Below, in pieces: positions 1-9,034 of a stretch of DNA of 64,000 nucleotides (its first letter is position 1; each line of letters opens with the position of its first letter). Position numbers and translations under genes: made by a program. The notes below the pieces were generated by a model. That model was not told where the DNA came from and did not search any database. It saw only the letters and a list, made by a program, of their open reading frames with translations. Origin of the DNA: UBA7332 sp051657165. Lineage in GTDB: Bacteria; Bacteroidota; Bacteroidia; Bacteroidales; UBA7332. The DNA is taken from assembly GCA_051657165.1 (NCBI GenBank), contig JBOFKD010000315.1, positions 28,354-92,353 of the forward strand. The letters are read 5' to 3'.

Positions 1-576
1 GATAAAACAATCGCGAGTGCACGTAATAACAGAGCTGTAAATTTGGGTAAGCTCCGCAACTTATTAGCTGAAGTCGGAGACTTTGAAATAAAAAGTGATG
101 ATGGCTACTGGCGGATAGATACCAGTGATATTTTTATTGATTATCTGACATATCGTTCTATTCTGAAGAATCCGGGCATCCTGTCCAAAGAAGAAGTAGA
201 AATGCTTTGCGTAATAGCCAGTGAAGGTAATATTTTGCCTGAACAGCAATATGAATGGCTGGATACATTAAAAGGTACTATTTCGGATGATATATTTGAT
301 AAGTTTCTGGGCTTTGCCGAGACTCTTGACGAAGATCATGCTGCCGATCTCTATATCGGGATAGCAGATGTTATGTTTAAATTCGAAAGCATCAATGAGC
401 AGGCTCTTGCTTTGAAATGCCGAGCTTATTCCCGTTCGGGGAGACATTCAGCTGCAAAAATATTCTATGATAAATTCTGCGATGAATATCGTGCCGTTTA
501 TGATGAAGAGTTTCCGATATCCTTCGCTGAGATTCTGAAATCCTCGCAAAATGAAATACATGCGCGTACTGTTTAA
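1..576 (+). CDS. C-terminal part of a SARP/BTAD-like transcriptional activator (5' truncated by the window edge)
   Basis: The reading frame is open from base 1, so the gene starts outside the window; a TTG at 43 is not a credible start. The first 45 or so residues (NNRAVNLGKLRNLL, then a GYWRID turn) resemble the end of the OmpR-like winged helix in SARP-type activators, followed by an alpha-helical, TPR-like region of about 130 residues as in bacterial transcriptional activator (BTAD) domains. In Bacteroidota such domains often close large sensor proteins with N-terminal kelch or propeller repeats, but that part is not visible here. The family assignment rests on pattern resemblance only. 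The stop codon lies inside a strong terminator hairpin. Confidence 0.5.
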   Translation, partial: DKTIASARNNRAVNLGKLRNLLAEVGDFEIKSDDGYWRIDTSDIFIDYLTYRSILKNPGILSKEEVEMLCVIASEGNILPEQQYEWLDTLKGTISDDIFDKFLGFAETLDEDHAADLYIGIADVMFKFESINEQALALKCRAYSRSGRHSAAKIFYDKFCDEYRAVYDEEFPISFAEILKSSQNEIHARTV

Positions 577-596
577 TCTAAACAGTACGCTTTTTT
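564..596 (+). terminator. Intrinsic terminator of the SARP-like gene
   Basis: A perfect 11-bp stem (GCGTACTGTTT, 564-574, with its complement at 580-590), a 5-nt loop and six T. The stop codon of the upstream gene (574-576) is part of the stem. Confidence 0.9.
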
Positions 597-832
597 AGCT
601 CTCGTCTGAAGATCCGTTTCTCCGGGTCCCGTTTGCAATCTAAAAGAACAGATACTGTTATTCGCAGAGAAAAAAACTCTGTTTCAGGACTGTTTATCCT
701 TCATTAATCAGAAAAATACGAAAAAAAGCGTCGCGTTAATGTTCTGTTAATGCTTCTATTTACTTGTTTATTAAGCTTCTGATTCGTTATTTGGAGTCTG
801 AATCAAAAATGAATTAAACAACAAATCGAGAC

Positions 833-2290
833 ATGATGAAAAATCTTAAATTCCTATGGATGGTATTGTTATGCCTGGTTTCGGCTATAAGTTGCTCAAC
901 AGAAGATGTTGATTTTATAGTAGAAGAGTCAGGAAGCAATAATCTTTATGCATTGACAGATGTAGCTTTTGCAGAATACTTAATGTATAATGCAACTTTG
1001 CCGGCATCCAATGCAAATGCACTGCCTTATGGTATCTGTATCATGCGTAATGATACTTTCTTTCTGGATGTAGATAAAGCAGCTAAAGTAAAAGCTGTGT
1101 ATCTGGTGAAAGATGCAAAACGTATCGAAGCTTTACAGGCAGCCGGTGTAGCATCAGCATCTGTAAAGATTGAAAATCTGGATGGTATTCAGCATTTCAC
1201 TGAATGTTCAAATCTGAAAATTACGTCGAATACGGTAACAGGAAAGCTGGATTTATCAGTATTGTCAAAACTCGATACACTGGAGATGAATGCCAATTAT
1301 GCAGACCAGCTGGTATTACCTTCATCGGTGACACGTTTACGTTTTAATGCGAGTAGTAATGCAACAGAATCACAACGTCTGACTTCTATTGATTTGAGCC
1401 AGGCATCAAAATTGCATCATATTTCGCTAACGAATCATATGCTGACAAAAGCAAGTCTGAAATTGCCTTTGTCTTATACAAAATTAAAAGAACTTGACCT
1501 GAGTGGAAATCCGGAAGCTCCTTTTGAAATTCCGGAAGACTTATTCAATCAGCTTACAACAAAGAATGGAGTTGTAGTAAAGGACGATAACGGATCAGAA
1601 CCGGGTGAACCGTCAGAAAATGAATACCAGATCAGAGATATGGCTTTTGGTGATTATTTGGTATATCTGACAGAGACAGTAGCGGATTTGTCATTGAGAT
1701 TGCCGGAAGGGACGGCTTACAAGAAGGATAATGTGGTTTTTATAGACAAGAAAATCGCTGCTACTTATTCAGGTATGCTAAATATCAGCAAAGCAGCCAG
1801 CTATATCTCATCATTGCAGGAAGCCGGAGTAGCTACGGCTGATGTGAAGATTGGGGATGCTGACGGTTTACAGTTCTTTACAAGTGTTACTCAGCTAATA
1901 GCAACATCTAATGCATTTACAGCTCAGTTACCTCTTACTACACTTACAAAACTTGACTCTCTGGTTGTACGTACAGCTGGTGTGGATGCTATTGATTTAT
2001 CAGGGAATACATCTCTTCGATATCTGGATATACAGGGGTCAGCCAAACTTACTAAACTGGCAGAAGCTGATCTGAGCAAAAATATAAACCTTATTTCAGT
2101 TAATCTGAGTGCAAATGCAATAGATCCGGCAAAGTTCATTCTGCCAGTATCGTATGCGTCATTGCGTACACTGAATATGGGTAATAATAAAGTAAATAAT
2201 ACAACAGTAACTTACACAGTTCCGGCTGCTTTGTACGATCAATTGGGGAATGAAAGTACAGATAAGGCAGGCCTGAAAAAAGGAGAATAA
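833..2290 (+). CDS. Surface lipoprotein with two leucine-rich-repeat-like halves
   Basis: 485 residues beginning with a lipoprotein signal (hydrophobic stretch, lipobox SAISC with Cys21). After the signal the protein consists of two related halves, about residues 40-245 and 260-475. Each opens with a Y-x(2)-D-x-A-F-x(2)-YL segment, has a KIxxLDGIQxFT-like turn (ENLDGIQHFTECSNL and GDADGLQFFTSVTQL), and ends in leucine-rich repeats of the L-x-x-L-x-L-S-x-N type. It lies 9 bp before the DcuC-type gene, so it is probably the first gene of the peptide-related operon. A role in surface binding of substrate is possible but is inference; no enzyme motif was seen. Two adjacent ATG codons (833, 836) could serve as start. 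Confidence 0.75.
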   Translation: MMKNLKFLWMVLLCLVSAISCSTEDVDFIVEESGSNNLYALTDVAFAEYLMYNATLPASNANALPYGICIMRNDTFFLDVDKAAKVKAVYLVKDAKRIEALQAAGVASASVKIENLDGIQHFTECSNLKITSNTVTGKLDLSVLSKLDTLEMNANYADQLVLPSSVTRLRFNASSNATESQRLTSIDLSQASKLHHISLTNHMLTKASLKLPLSYTKLKELDLSGNPEAPFEIPEDLFNQLTTKNGVVVKDDNGSEPGEPSENEYQIRDMAFGDYLVYLTETVADLSLRLPEGTAYKKDNVVFIDKKIAATYSGMLNISKAASYISSLQEAGVATADVKIGDADGLQFFTSVTQLIATSNAFTAQLPLTTLTKLDSLVVRTAGVDAIDLSGNTSLRYLDIQGSAKLTKLAEADLSKNINLISVNLSANAIDPAKFILPVSYASLRTLNMGNNKVNNTTVTYTVPAALYDQLGNESTDKAGLKKGE

Positions 2291-2299
2291 TATAAGACT

Positions 2300-3679
2300 A
2301 TGGTTTATTTGGGGGTAATAATTGCCATTCAGTTTATTATACTGACGGCATACTGGCTTTTAAAAAAATACAATCCGCAGGTTGTGCTTATGGTGACAGG
2401 TATTTCGATGCTTGCTATCTCGGCATTACTGGGTAATACGCTGGATCCTGTAAAATCAACAGGAGGAGCTTTCTTTGATCTTTTCAAGATTGTCGTTGAG
2501 ACTTTCTCAACAAATATGCTGCGTGTGGGACTTATGATCATGTCTATTGGTGGTTATGTAGCTTACATGAAACAAATTAAAGCAAGTGATGCATTGGTGT
2601 ATGTATCTATGCAACCTCTTTCGCTGTTTCGTAAATATCCGTACATAGCAGCTATCTCTATTATTCCAATCGGTCAGATGCTCTTTATCTGTACGCCAAG
2701 TGCGGCAGGCCTGGGACTTCTTCTGGTTGCATCTATTCTTCCGGTATTAGTGAATCTGGGAGTAAGCAGACTTACCGCAGTTTCTGTGATCTCTGCTTGT
2801 ACTGTATTTGATATGGGACCGGGGTCGGCGAATACAGCTAAAGCATCTGAATTGCTGGAGATGAATAACGTTATGTACTTTATCGAGCATCAGTTGCCAA
2901 TGACAATTCCGTTGACAATTCTTCTGATGGTACTTTATTATTTCTCAAACCGATATTTTGATAAGAAGGATCTTGAGAAGGGTAAAGTTGTTGCCGAAAA
3001 ACCATTGGATGTGAGCGAGATGAAAGTAGATGTACCGATGATCTTTGCGATCCTTCCGGTACTTCCTTTGATGATGCTTATTGTATTCTCGAAATACCTG
3101 CAATTGTTCCAGCCGGCTATCGAACTCGATACGACAACGGCAATGGTTGTGTCACTGTTTATTGCGATGCTTTTTGAATTGGTACGGACACGTAGCTTTA
3201 GAGCAGCATTCAATAGTGTGAAGGCTTTCTGGGGTGGTATGGGTAAAGTGTTTACGGATGTCGTGACACTTATCGTTTGTGCAGAAGTTTTCTCTCAGGG
3301 ATTAATTCGTCTAGGACTGATTGATGCATTGGTTGACGGTGCAACGCATATTGGCCTTTCAGGTATCGCTATCGGAATCTGTATTACGATTCTTATTTTC
3401 CTGGCCGCTATGTTAATGGGAAGTGGAAATGCATCATTCTTCTCTTTCGGTCCGCTAATTCCTTCGATTGCTCAGAAATTAGGTATTCCTCCTGTTGATA
3501 TGGTACTGCCTATGCAGTTATCTGCTAGTATGGGTAGAGCAACATCGCCAATTGCCGGAGTTATTATTGCAGTTGCCGAGGTGGCAGGTGTTTCGCCATT
3601 CGAACTGGCTAAACGAAACATGATACCATTGGGTGGTGCATTGATTTTTATGATTATCTATAACTATTTAATGCTATAG
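2300..3679 (+). CDS. DcuC-family anaerobic C4-dicarboxylate carrier (first of two paralogues)
   Basis: 459 residues with about 12 hydrophobic segments and the conserved DcuC-family blocks: CTPSAAGLGLLL near residue 132, a DMGPGSANTAKA segment near 173 and GSGNASFFSFGPL...MGRATSPIAG near residues 374-415. Family members exchange fumarate, succinate or aspartate at the inner membrane. It is followed after 5 bp by an isoaspartyl dipeptidase, which would release aspartate, so the cargo may be aspartate, a related acid or the dipeptide itself; that is inference. A paralogue with the same blocks lies at 29464-30855 on the other strand. Confidence 0.85.
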   Translation: MVYLGVIIAIQFIILTAYWLLKKYNPQVVLMVTGISMLAISALLGNTLDPVKSTGGAFFDLFKIVVETFSTNMLRVGLMIMSIGGYVAYMKQIKASDALVYVSMQPLSLFRKYPYIAAISIIPIGQMLFICTPSAAGLGLLLVASILPVLVNLGVSRLTAVSVISACTVFDMGPGSANTAKASELLEMNNVMYFIEHQLPMTIPLTILLMVLYYFSNRYFDKKDLEKGKVVAEKPLDVSEMKVDVPMIFAILPVLPLMMLIVFSKYLQLFQPAIELDTTTAMVVSLFIAMLFELVRTRSFRAAFNSVKAFWGGMGKVFTDVVTLIVCAEVFSQGLIRLGLIDALVDGATHIGLSGIAIGICITILIFLAAMLMGSGNASFFSFGPLIPSIAQKLGIPPVDMVLPMQLSASMGRATSPIAGVIIAVAEVAGVSPFELAKRNMIPLGGALIFMIIYNYLML

Positions 3680-3684
3680 GATTG

Positions 3685-4830
3685 ATGATGAGATTAATAA
3701 AAAATGCCCGTCTTTATACGGCAGAAAATAATGGATTATCAGAAATCCTTATTTCAGGAAATAAAATAGTTGAAGTGGCCGATCGTATTGATACAGGGAA
3801 TCTGGAAATCGAAACGATTGATGCAGCCGGATCTTTGGTAACACCTGGTTTGATTGATCTGCATGTTCATGTAATCGGAGGAGGTGGACAAACAGGTTTT
3901 AGTTCGCTGGCTCCTGAAGTAAGAGTAACAAAGCTTATTGAGTGCGGTACAACTACCGTAGTCGGAATGCTGGGTACGGATGGTTTTGTGAAGCAACTAC
4001 CTCAGTTGTATGCTAAAACAATGTCTTTACGTATGAATGGACTGTCTGCTTATATGCTTACAGGTTTCTACGGACTGCCTACACCCACACTTACAGATTC
4101 TGTTACAGAAGATTTGATTTATATAGATCCGGTTATCGGATGTAAGATTGCGATTTGCGACGACCGGAGTTCTCATCCGACAGAACAGGAGTTGCTGCGT
4201 ATAATCAATCAGGTCAGACTGGGAGGCTTCACTTCAGCGAAAGGCGGAGTGATGCACATTCATTTGGGCGCATTAGAAGATGGTATGACTCTTTTACTGG
4301 ATATCGCTAAAAAATACCCTACACTGATTCGCTATATTTCACCGACTCACACAATCCGTACGGAGAGTTTGTTCCGCCAGGCTATTGATTTTGCCAAGTT
4401 GCGCGGGATGATTGATATCTCAACCGGGGGGACGAAGTTCACAGAACCTTATAAAGCAGTTCTGATGGCTCTGGAAGAAGGTGTGAATGTAGAGCAGATG
4501 ACATTTAGTAGTGACGGGAATGCCGGTGTCCGAAGAATTGATCTTCAAACAGGTCTTGATACTTATACACTTGCTCCTTTGCATCTGAATCTGGAACAGA
4601 CTATAAAACTGATCCGTGAGGGTGGTCTGCATCCGAAAGATGCATTTAAACTGATCACAGAGAATCCTGCTAAAGTGATGAACCTGAAAGGTAAAGGTCA
4701 TATAGCAGCCGGATACGATGCAGACTTCTGTTTCTTCGATGCAGAGTATAATCTTCAGACTGTAATCGCTAACGGAGTTACGTTTATGCAGGAAGGTCAG
4801 ATTGTCAAAAAAGGGAATTTCGAAGCATAA
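3685..4830 (+). CDS. iadA: Isoaspartyl (beta-aspartyl) dipeptidase, peptidase family M38
   Basis: A cytoplasmic amidohydrolase of about 381 residues. It carries the family's metal-ligand pattern: DLHVHVIGGGG (HxH, about residues 58-60), MHIHLGALEDG, SPTHTIRTESL and the SSDGNAG aspartate, in the order seen in E. coli IadA. These enzymes hydrolyse beta-Asp-X dipeptides that arise from isomerised asparagine/aspartate residues or from cyanophycin breakdown. TTG at 3682 is followed by ATG at 3685 and 3688; 3685 was chosen. The short gap to the transporter upstream and 14 bp to the porin gene downstream indicate one operon. No signal peptide is present, so the dipeptide must be imported. Confidence 0.9.
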   Translation: MMRLIKNARLYTAENNGLSEILISGNKIVEVADRIDTGNLEIETIDAAGSLVTPGLIDLHVHVIGGGGQTGFSSLAPEVRVTKLIECGTTTVVGMLGTDGFVKQLPQLYAKTMSLRMNGLSAYMLTGFYGLPTPTLTDSVTEDLIYIDPVIGCKIAICDDRSSHPTEQELLRIINQVRLGGFTSAKGGVMHIHLGALEDGMTLLLDIAKKYPTLIRYISPTHTIRTESLFRQAIDFAKLRGMIDISTGGTKFTEPYKAVLMALEEGVNVEQMTFSSDGNAGVRRIDLQTGLDTYTLAPLHLNLEQTIKLIREGGLHPKDAFKLITENPAKVMNLKGKGHIAAGYDADFCFFDAEYNLQTVIANGVTFMQEGQIVKKGNFEA

Positions 4831-4844
4831 TCAATTAAACATTC

Positions 4845-6242
4845 ATGATGAAACACTATAAAATATCATTCTTATTAGGAATGCTGTTGTTTCTGTTTTC
4901 CCCGGTTGTTGTCCTGGCACAGACTGATGAGGATATAGAGATAGAAGCAGAGGATACTCTGGATGGCGAAGATGAGGTGATTAAACAAAAGAAGCCTTTT
5001 CAGCTGGGATATTACGGTCTTGGAAATGGTATCTCATTTCTGTCGAATTCAGAAGCTTACAGTTTGAATCTGAGCGGATATGTTCAGACTACATTTCAGT
5101 CACAGATGTACCCCGGTGATGATCAGATGTATAATCGGTTTCGCGTTCGCAGAGCACGTATCCGTTTAAATGGTAGTGCGATGCACAGCAAAATCCGCTA
5201 TCGTCTGGGACTGGATATGGTAAAAGGAAGCGAAACGGATGCAGAAGGAGCAGGTTCTATGCTTTCGGATGCCTGGATTGCTTACCATCCATGGGGGAAT
5301 AATAAATTGTCAGTATCCATTGGTCAGCGTTCAACTCCGACCGATAACCGCGAATTGCAGATGAATTCAGCAACTTTGCAGCTAGTGGACCGTAGTAAAC
5401 TTAGTTCGATTTTCGGTACAATCCGTGAGGTCGGAGTATTTGCTTCAGGAACATATAAAGTTGGAACCGGATCTTATCTGCGTCCTTCGGTTGCAATTAC
5501 TGACGGAGACGGTCCAATAAACGGAGCAACAAGATATGGCGGACTGAAATATGGAGCCCGTGTTAATTATCTTCCTTTCGGATTGTTCCGTCTGGCAGGT
5601 GAAACCCGTCAGGCAGATTTGGCATACGAAATCAAACCAAAACTATCGGTAGGGATGGCATACAGTTATAATGACGGAGTTAGTGACAGAAGAGGCGGAC
5701 GCGAAAGCGGAGCTTTGATGTATCAGAATGCTGACCGTCGTACTGAACTTCCTGATATGAGTAAGTTTACAGCAGATTTTCTTTTTAAATATCGTGGATT
5801 CAGTTTGCTGGGAGAGTATGTGAAAACATGGGGACATGTGTCGGATGCGATTAAATATCGTGTAAGAAACGATGGCACAGTAAGCTCGGACTTTACCATT
5901 GACGGAGAGAATAATAAAGTAAATTATATTCTAAACCGGATGATGATTGGTTCAGCGTTCAATATTCAGGGAGGTTATTTCTTCCGTAAGTTCTGGTCAG
6001 TTGATGCTCGTTACACACATATCATGCCTGACAAATATTCATTTATGAATAATGACCTGTATTTTAACCGTAGTGATTATTATGATTTAAGCGTAACAAA
6101 ATATCTTACGAAGTCATACTCTACAAAGATTCAGGCAAACGTAGGGCTGGCTAAAACAAACGGAACTATACGTAAACCGAATGGCGAAACGTGCAGCGGA
6201 TGGGAGAAAAGTTTTACGTTATTGTTTCAACTTGCTTTTTAA
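4845..6242 (+). CDS. OprO/OprP-type outer-membrane porin
   Basis: 465 residues with a signal peptide (cleavage near VVLAQ, residue 26), a short acidic segment rich in Glu/Asp (residues 28-46), then a beta-rich body that matches the phosphate-selective porin O/P fold: a SGYVQTTFQ strand, RFRVRRARIRLNG, repeated aromatic strand ends, and a terminal Phe typical of outer-membrane barrels. It is presumed to let small anionic solutes or peptides across the outer membrane. It sits between iadA and the carboxypeptidase gene. Substrate is unknown; the name reflects fold only and not phosphate specificity. Confidence 0.8.
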   Translation: MMKHYKISFLLGMLLFLFSPVVVLAQTDEDIEIEAEDTLDGEDEVIKQKKPFQLGYYGLGNGISFLSNSEAYSLNLSGYVQTTFQSQMYPGDDQMYNRFRVRRARIRLNGSAMHSKIRYRLGLDMVKGSETDAEGAGSMLSDAWIAYHPWGNNKLSVSIGQRSTPTDNRELQMNSATLQLVDRSKLSSIFGTIREVGVFASGTYKVGTGSYLRPSVAITDGDGPINGATRYGGLKYGARVNYLPFGLFRLAGETRQADLAYEIKPKLSVGMAYSYNDGVSDRRGGRESGALMYQNADRRTELPDMSKFTADFLFKYRGFSLLGEYVKTWGHVSDAIKYRVRNDGTVSSDFTIDGENNKVNYILNRMMIGSAFNIQGGYFFRKFWSVDARYTHIMPDKYSFMNNDLYFNRSDYYDLSVTKYLTKSYSTKIQANVGLAKTNGTIRKPNGETCSGWEKSFTLLFQLAF

Positions 6243-6256
6243 AACCGAAGGAATCA

Positions 6257-7789
6257 ATGAAAAGATATATAAATATAGCACTAGCCTGTATGATGTCACT
6301 TTCTGTGTCGGCTCAGGATTTAGGGAAAGTGCAGGAGAAGTTTTTTCCTCAACCTGAAAATCTGAATCTCAATACACCTCTGGCAGGTAAGCGTACCGGA
6401 TATACAAGCTATAAAGAGATGAAACGCTTTTTATCGCAGATCGAAAAAAATAATCCTGAATTAATATCATTGGAGTCTATTGGGAAAACCCAGAAAGGAC
6501 GTGATATACTGATGGTAAAGATAGCAGGAGGTAAGCAGGACGAAGAGAAAATGCGTGTCCTTTACTTCGGACGTATCCATGGTGACGAACCGGGTGGAAC
6601 AGAGGGATTACTTCATTTTATAGAGCGAATGACAGCTGATGATTCATTACGTTATCTGCTGGATAAAATGGATTTTTATATTGTTCCGATGGTAAATGCG
6701 GATGGAGGAGAACGAATGATCCGTCAAACAGCAAACGGGATTGACTTAAACAGAGATCAGGTACGTATGGAGTCGCCCGAAGCGGTGGCATTGCGTACTA
6801 TGATTAATCGCATCGAGCCTCATGTGACGATTGACTTTCATGAATATCAGCCTTTGAAGAGTGCTTATTCTATGGTGTCTGAAGAGATTCTTACAGTGCC
6901 GTGGGATGTGATGTTTCTTACAAGCGGAAACCCGAATGTGCCGAATGGGGTACGCCATAAAATCGAAAGCCTCTTTCTGCCGAATGCAAAAATGGATTTG
7001 ATTGAAAATGACTTCTCAAGCCATACGTATTATACACCTAAGAAAACATCTCAGGGGGTAACGATGAATATGGGAGGTAGCTCTCCCCGTTCAACGAGTA
7101 ATGCATTGTCATTAAGCAATACCTATTCCATTCTGATTGAAGGAAGGGGAATCGGATTAAGCAGAAAAACAATCAGCAGACGCTTGAAGTCCGTATATGT
7201 GCTTGCCGGAAGTTTTGCTAATACTTGCTATCAGAATAAAGAAGAATTACTTCAGACGCTTGCTCTGAGTAAGACCGACCGTAAGCCTGTGGCTATTGAT
7301 TTCTCTTCAAAGAAGCATGAATCAGAACCATTGCAATTTATTAATCAGTTGAAAAATCGCATAGATATCGTTCCGTTGCGAGTAACGGATGCTATGAATG
7401 CGACAGTCGAAAAAGCACGAGAGCTGCCTGAGCAATATCTGATATTGCCCGGAGAAACAGAAGCACGAAAAGCTTTGGACAATATGGGTATCGGGTATGA
7501 GATAATGCCAGAAACGCGCACGATGAAGGTGGAAAGCTATCTTATTAAATCGACAGAAAATGAATCTCAGTCATTTAAAACATTTACGCCTGTGCGTGTG
7601 AAAACTCAGATACGAACCAAAGAAGTGACGTTTCCTGAAGGTACAATTGTGATTGATACCCATCAGGATAAAGTGAGACTTTTGTCTCTGATGCTGGAGC
7701 CAGAATCGTCGAATGGTTTTGTAAACTATCGTTTAATAGAAGCCATCGAAGGAAAAGAGCTTCCTGTGTATCGGGTTATGAGTAAATAA
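6257..7789 (+). CDS. Secreted zinc carboxypeptidase, peptidase family M14
   Basis: 510 residues. The ATG at 6257 is preferred because it begins a clear signal peptide (cleavage after SVSAQ, residue 20); an upstream in-frame start at 6191 would overlap the porin gene and lose the signal. The M14 zinc site is visible as H108-x-x-E111 in RIHGDEPGGTEG and a later His in IDFHEYQ; NGIDLNRDQ supplies the Asn-Arg substrate pair, and the ILIEGRG Glu is the likely general base. A roughly 150-residue C-terminal extension follows. Expected to trim peptides in the periplasm or outside the cell, feeding the transporter and dipeptidase encoded upstream. Confidence 0.85.
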   Translation: MKRYINIALACMMSLSVSAQDLGKVQEKFFPQPENLNLNTPLAGKRTGYTSYKEMKRFLSQIEKNNPELISLESIGKTQKGRDILMVKIAGGKQDEEKMRVLYFGRIHGDEPGGTEGLLHFIERMTADDSLRYLLDKMDFYIVPMVNADGGERMIRQTANGIDLNRDQVRMESPEAVALRTMINRIEPHVTIDFHEYQPLKSAYSMVSEEILTVPWDVMFLTSGNPNVPNGVRHKIESLFLPNAKMDLIENDFSSHTYYTPKKTSQGVTMNMGGSSPRSTSNALSLSNTYSILIEGRGIGLSRKTISRRLKSVYVLAGSFANTCYQNKEELLQTLALSKTDRKPVAIDFSSKKHESEPLQFINQLKNRIDIVPLRVTDAMNATVEKARELPEQYLILPGETEARKALDNMGIGYEIMPETRTMKVESYLIKSTENESQSFKTFTPVRVKTQIRTKEVTFPEGTIVIDTHQDKVRLLSLMLEPESSNGFVNYRLIEAIEGKELPVYRVMSK

Positions 7790-7815
7790 TTTCTCTGATT
7801 AATGATCAATTTAAT

Positions 7816-9033
7816 ATGAAAAAATATATAGCAGGCATACTCCTGATGTCAGGCGTTGCGACGGGTTTTGCACAAAATAGCCATAAAGTGGATTTCGCTT
7901 TAGGGAATGGTTTAAATATAAGTTTGAATAATAACAAACATCATTTTAAGATCGGTGGATATATTCAGACCGGAGGTTCTTACAATGAAGTAAAGGATCT
8001 GGATCCTGAATGGAAATTTGATGTGAAGAAAGCATATCTGAACTTTAGCGGAGGCTTGCAGAACGATAAGTTTACTTTCCTTCTACAGATGGATTTTGCA
8101 AAAAACTATCCTTTGCTGGATGCCTGGATGGCATATAATCCAACTAAATACCTGAGTATTTCGGCCGGACAAAAACAGTCAATCTCAGGTACGCGTTCAA
8201 TGATGTTTAATGATGAAGCTCTGGCGCTTGGTAACAGAAGTCTTGTTGACCGTACTTTTTTTGGATCGGGGCGTGAGCTTGGAGTATTCATAGAATCACG
8301 TATTCCGGTAAGAGGTGTAGGTTTTGATTTAGGTGCTGCTGTAACAAGTGGTGACGGAATAAACTCATTCGGAAGTTCGGCTTCGGATTTTGATCTTGGA
8401 GGTTTGAAGTATTCAGCAAGAGGTACATTCTATCCGATGGGATTCTTTGCTCCGGGTAATGAATTGACAGATACAGATTTCGCACGTGAGAAATCACCTA
8501 AGCTTTTAATCGGGGGTGCTTATAGCTACAATCAGGGAGCCAGCGATGCAATCGGTGAAGGGCATGGTAATTTCCAGCTGTTCGATAAGACCGGAAAAGG
8601 GGCTTATCCGGATTATATCAAGATGTCTTTTGATGTAATGCTTAAATATCAGGGATTCACTTTCCTGGGAGAGTATGTTGATTCATGGGCACGTAATCTG
8701 AACGGACTTTATACGGCAGCAACGCCTGGTGCAAATCTTCAGCCTAAACAAATTGCTGATTATCTGGTTTTAGGTAGTGGTGTATCTGCACAGGCAGGTT
8801 ATTTATTTAAAAAGAACTGGGCTGTAGATTTCAGATATAGCTATATTTTCCCTGAATGGAGTGAGAAGAGTACGCTGATTCAGAAAACAAATGCTTATCG
8901 TGTAGGTGTTGCGAAATATTTTATTGATAACCGTCTGAAACTTCAATTAGCAGGATCATACGAGCAATACAATCAGTTGTTAAAAAATGATCGTATGGTA
9001 TCAGTGGAATTAAATGCACATATCGTATTCTGA
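7816..9033 (+). CDS. Second OprO/OprP-type outer-membrane porin
   Basis: 405 residues with a signal peptide (cleavage near GFAQN, residue 20) and a porin body. It is related to the porin at 4845-6242: both carry an ALGNG/GLGNGI start, a GGYIQT/SGYVQT strand, an RELGVFIES/REVGVFASG block, a GGLKYSARGTFYPMG/GGLKYGARVNYLPFG block and a final Phe. It lacks the acidic N-terminal segment of the first porin. The stop codon is followed after 1 bp by the start of the esterase gene, so co-translation is likely. Confidence 0.8.
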   Translation: MKKYIAGILLMSGVATGFAQNSHKVDFALGNGLNISLNNNKHHFKIGGYIQTGGSYNEVKDLDPEWKFDVKKAYLNFSGGLQNDKFTFLLQMDFAKNYPLLDAWMAYNPTKYLSISAGQKQSISGTRSMMFNDEALALGNRSLVDRTFFGSGRELGVFIESRIPVRGVGFDLGAAVTSGDGINSFGSSASDFDLGGLKYSARGTFYPMGFFAPGNELTDTDFAREKSPKLLIGGAYSYNQGASDAIGEGHGNFQLFDKTGKGAYPDYIKMSFDVMLKYQGFTFLGEYVDSWARNLNGLYTAATPGANLQPKQIADYLVLGSGVSAQAGYLFKKNWAVDFRYSYIFPEWSEKSTLIQKTNAYRVGVAKYFIDNRLKLQLAGSYEQYNQLLKNDRMVSVELNAHIVF

Positions 9034-9034
9034 T

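Noticed and set aside
6191..6256. Upstream start for the M14 carboxypeptidase
   Set aside because: It overlaps the porin gene and hides the signal peptide that begins at 6257.
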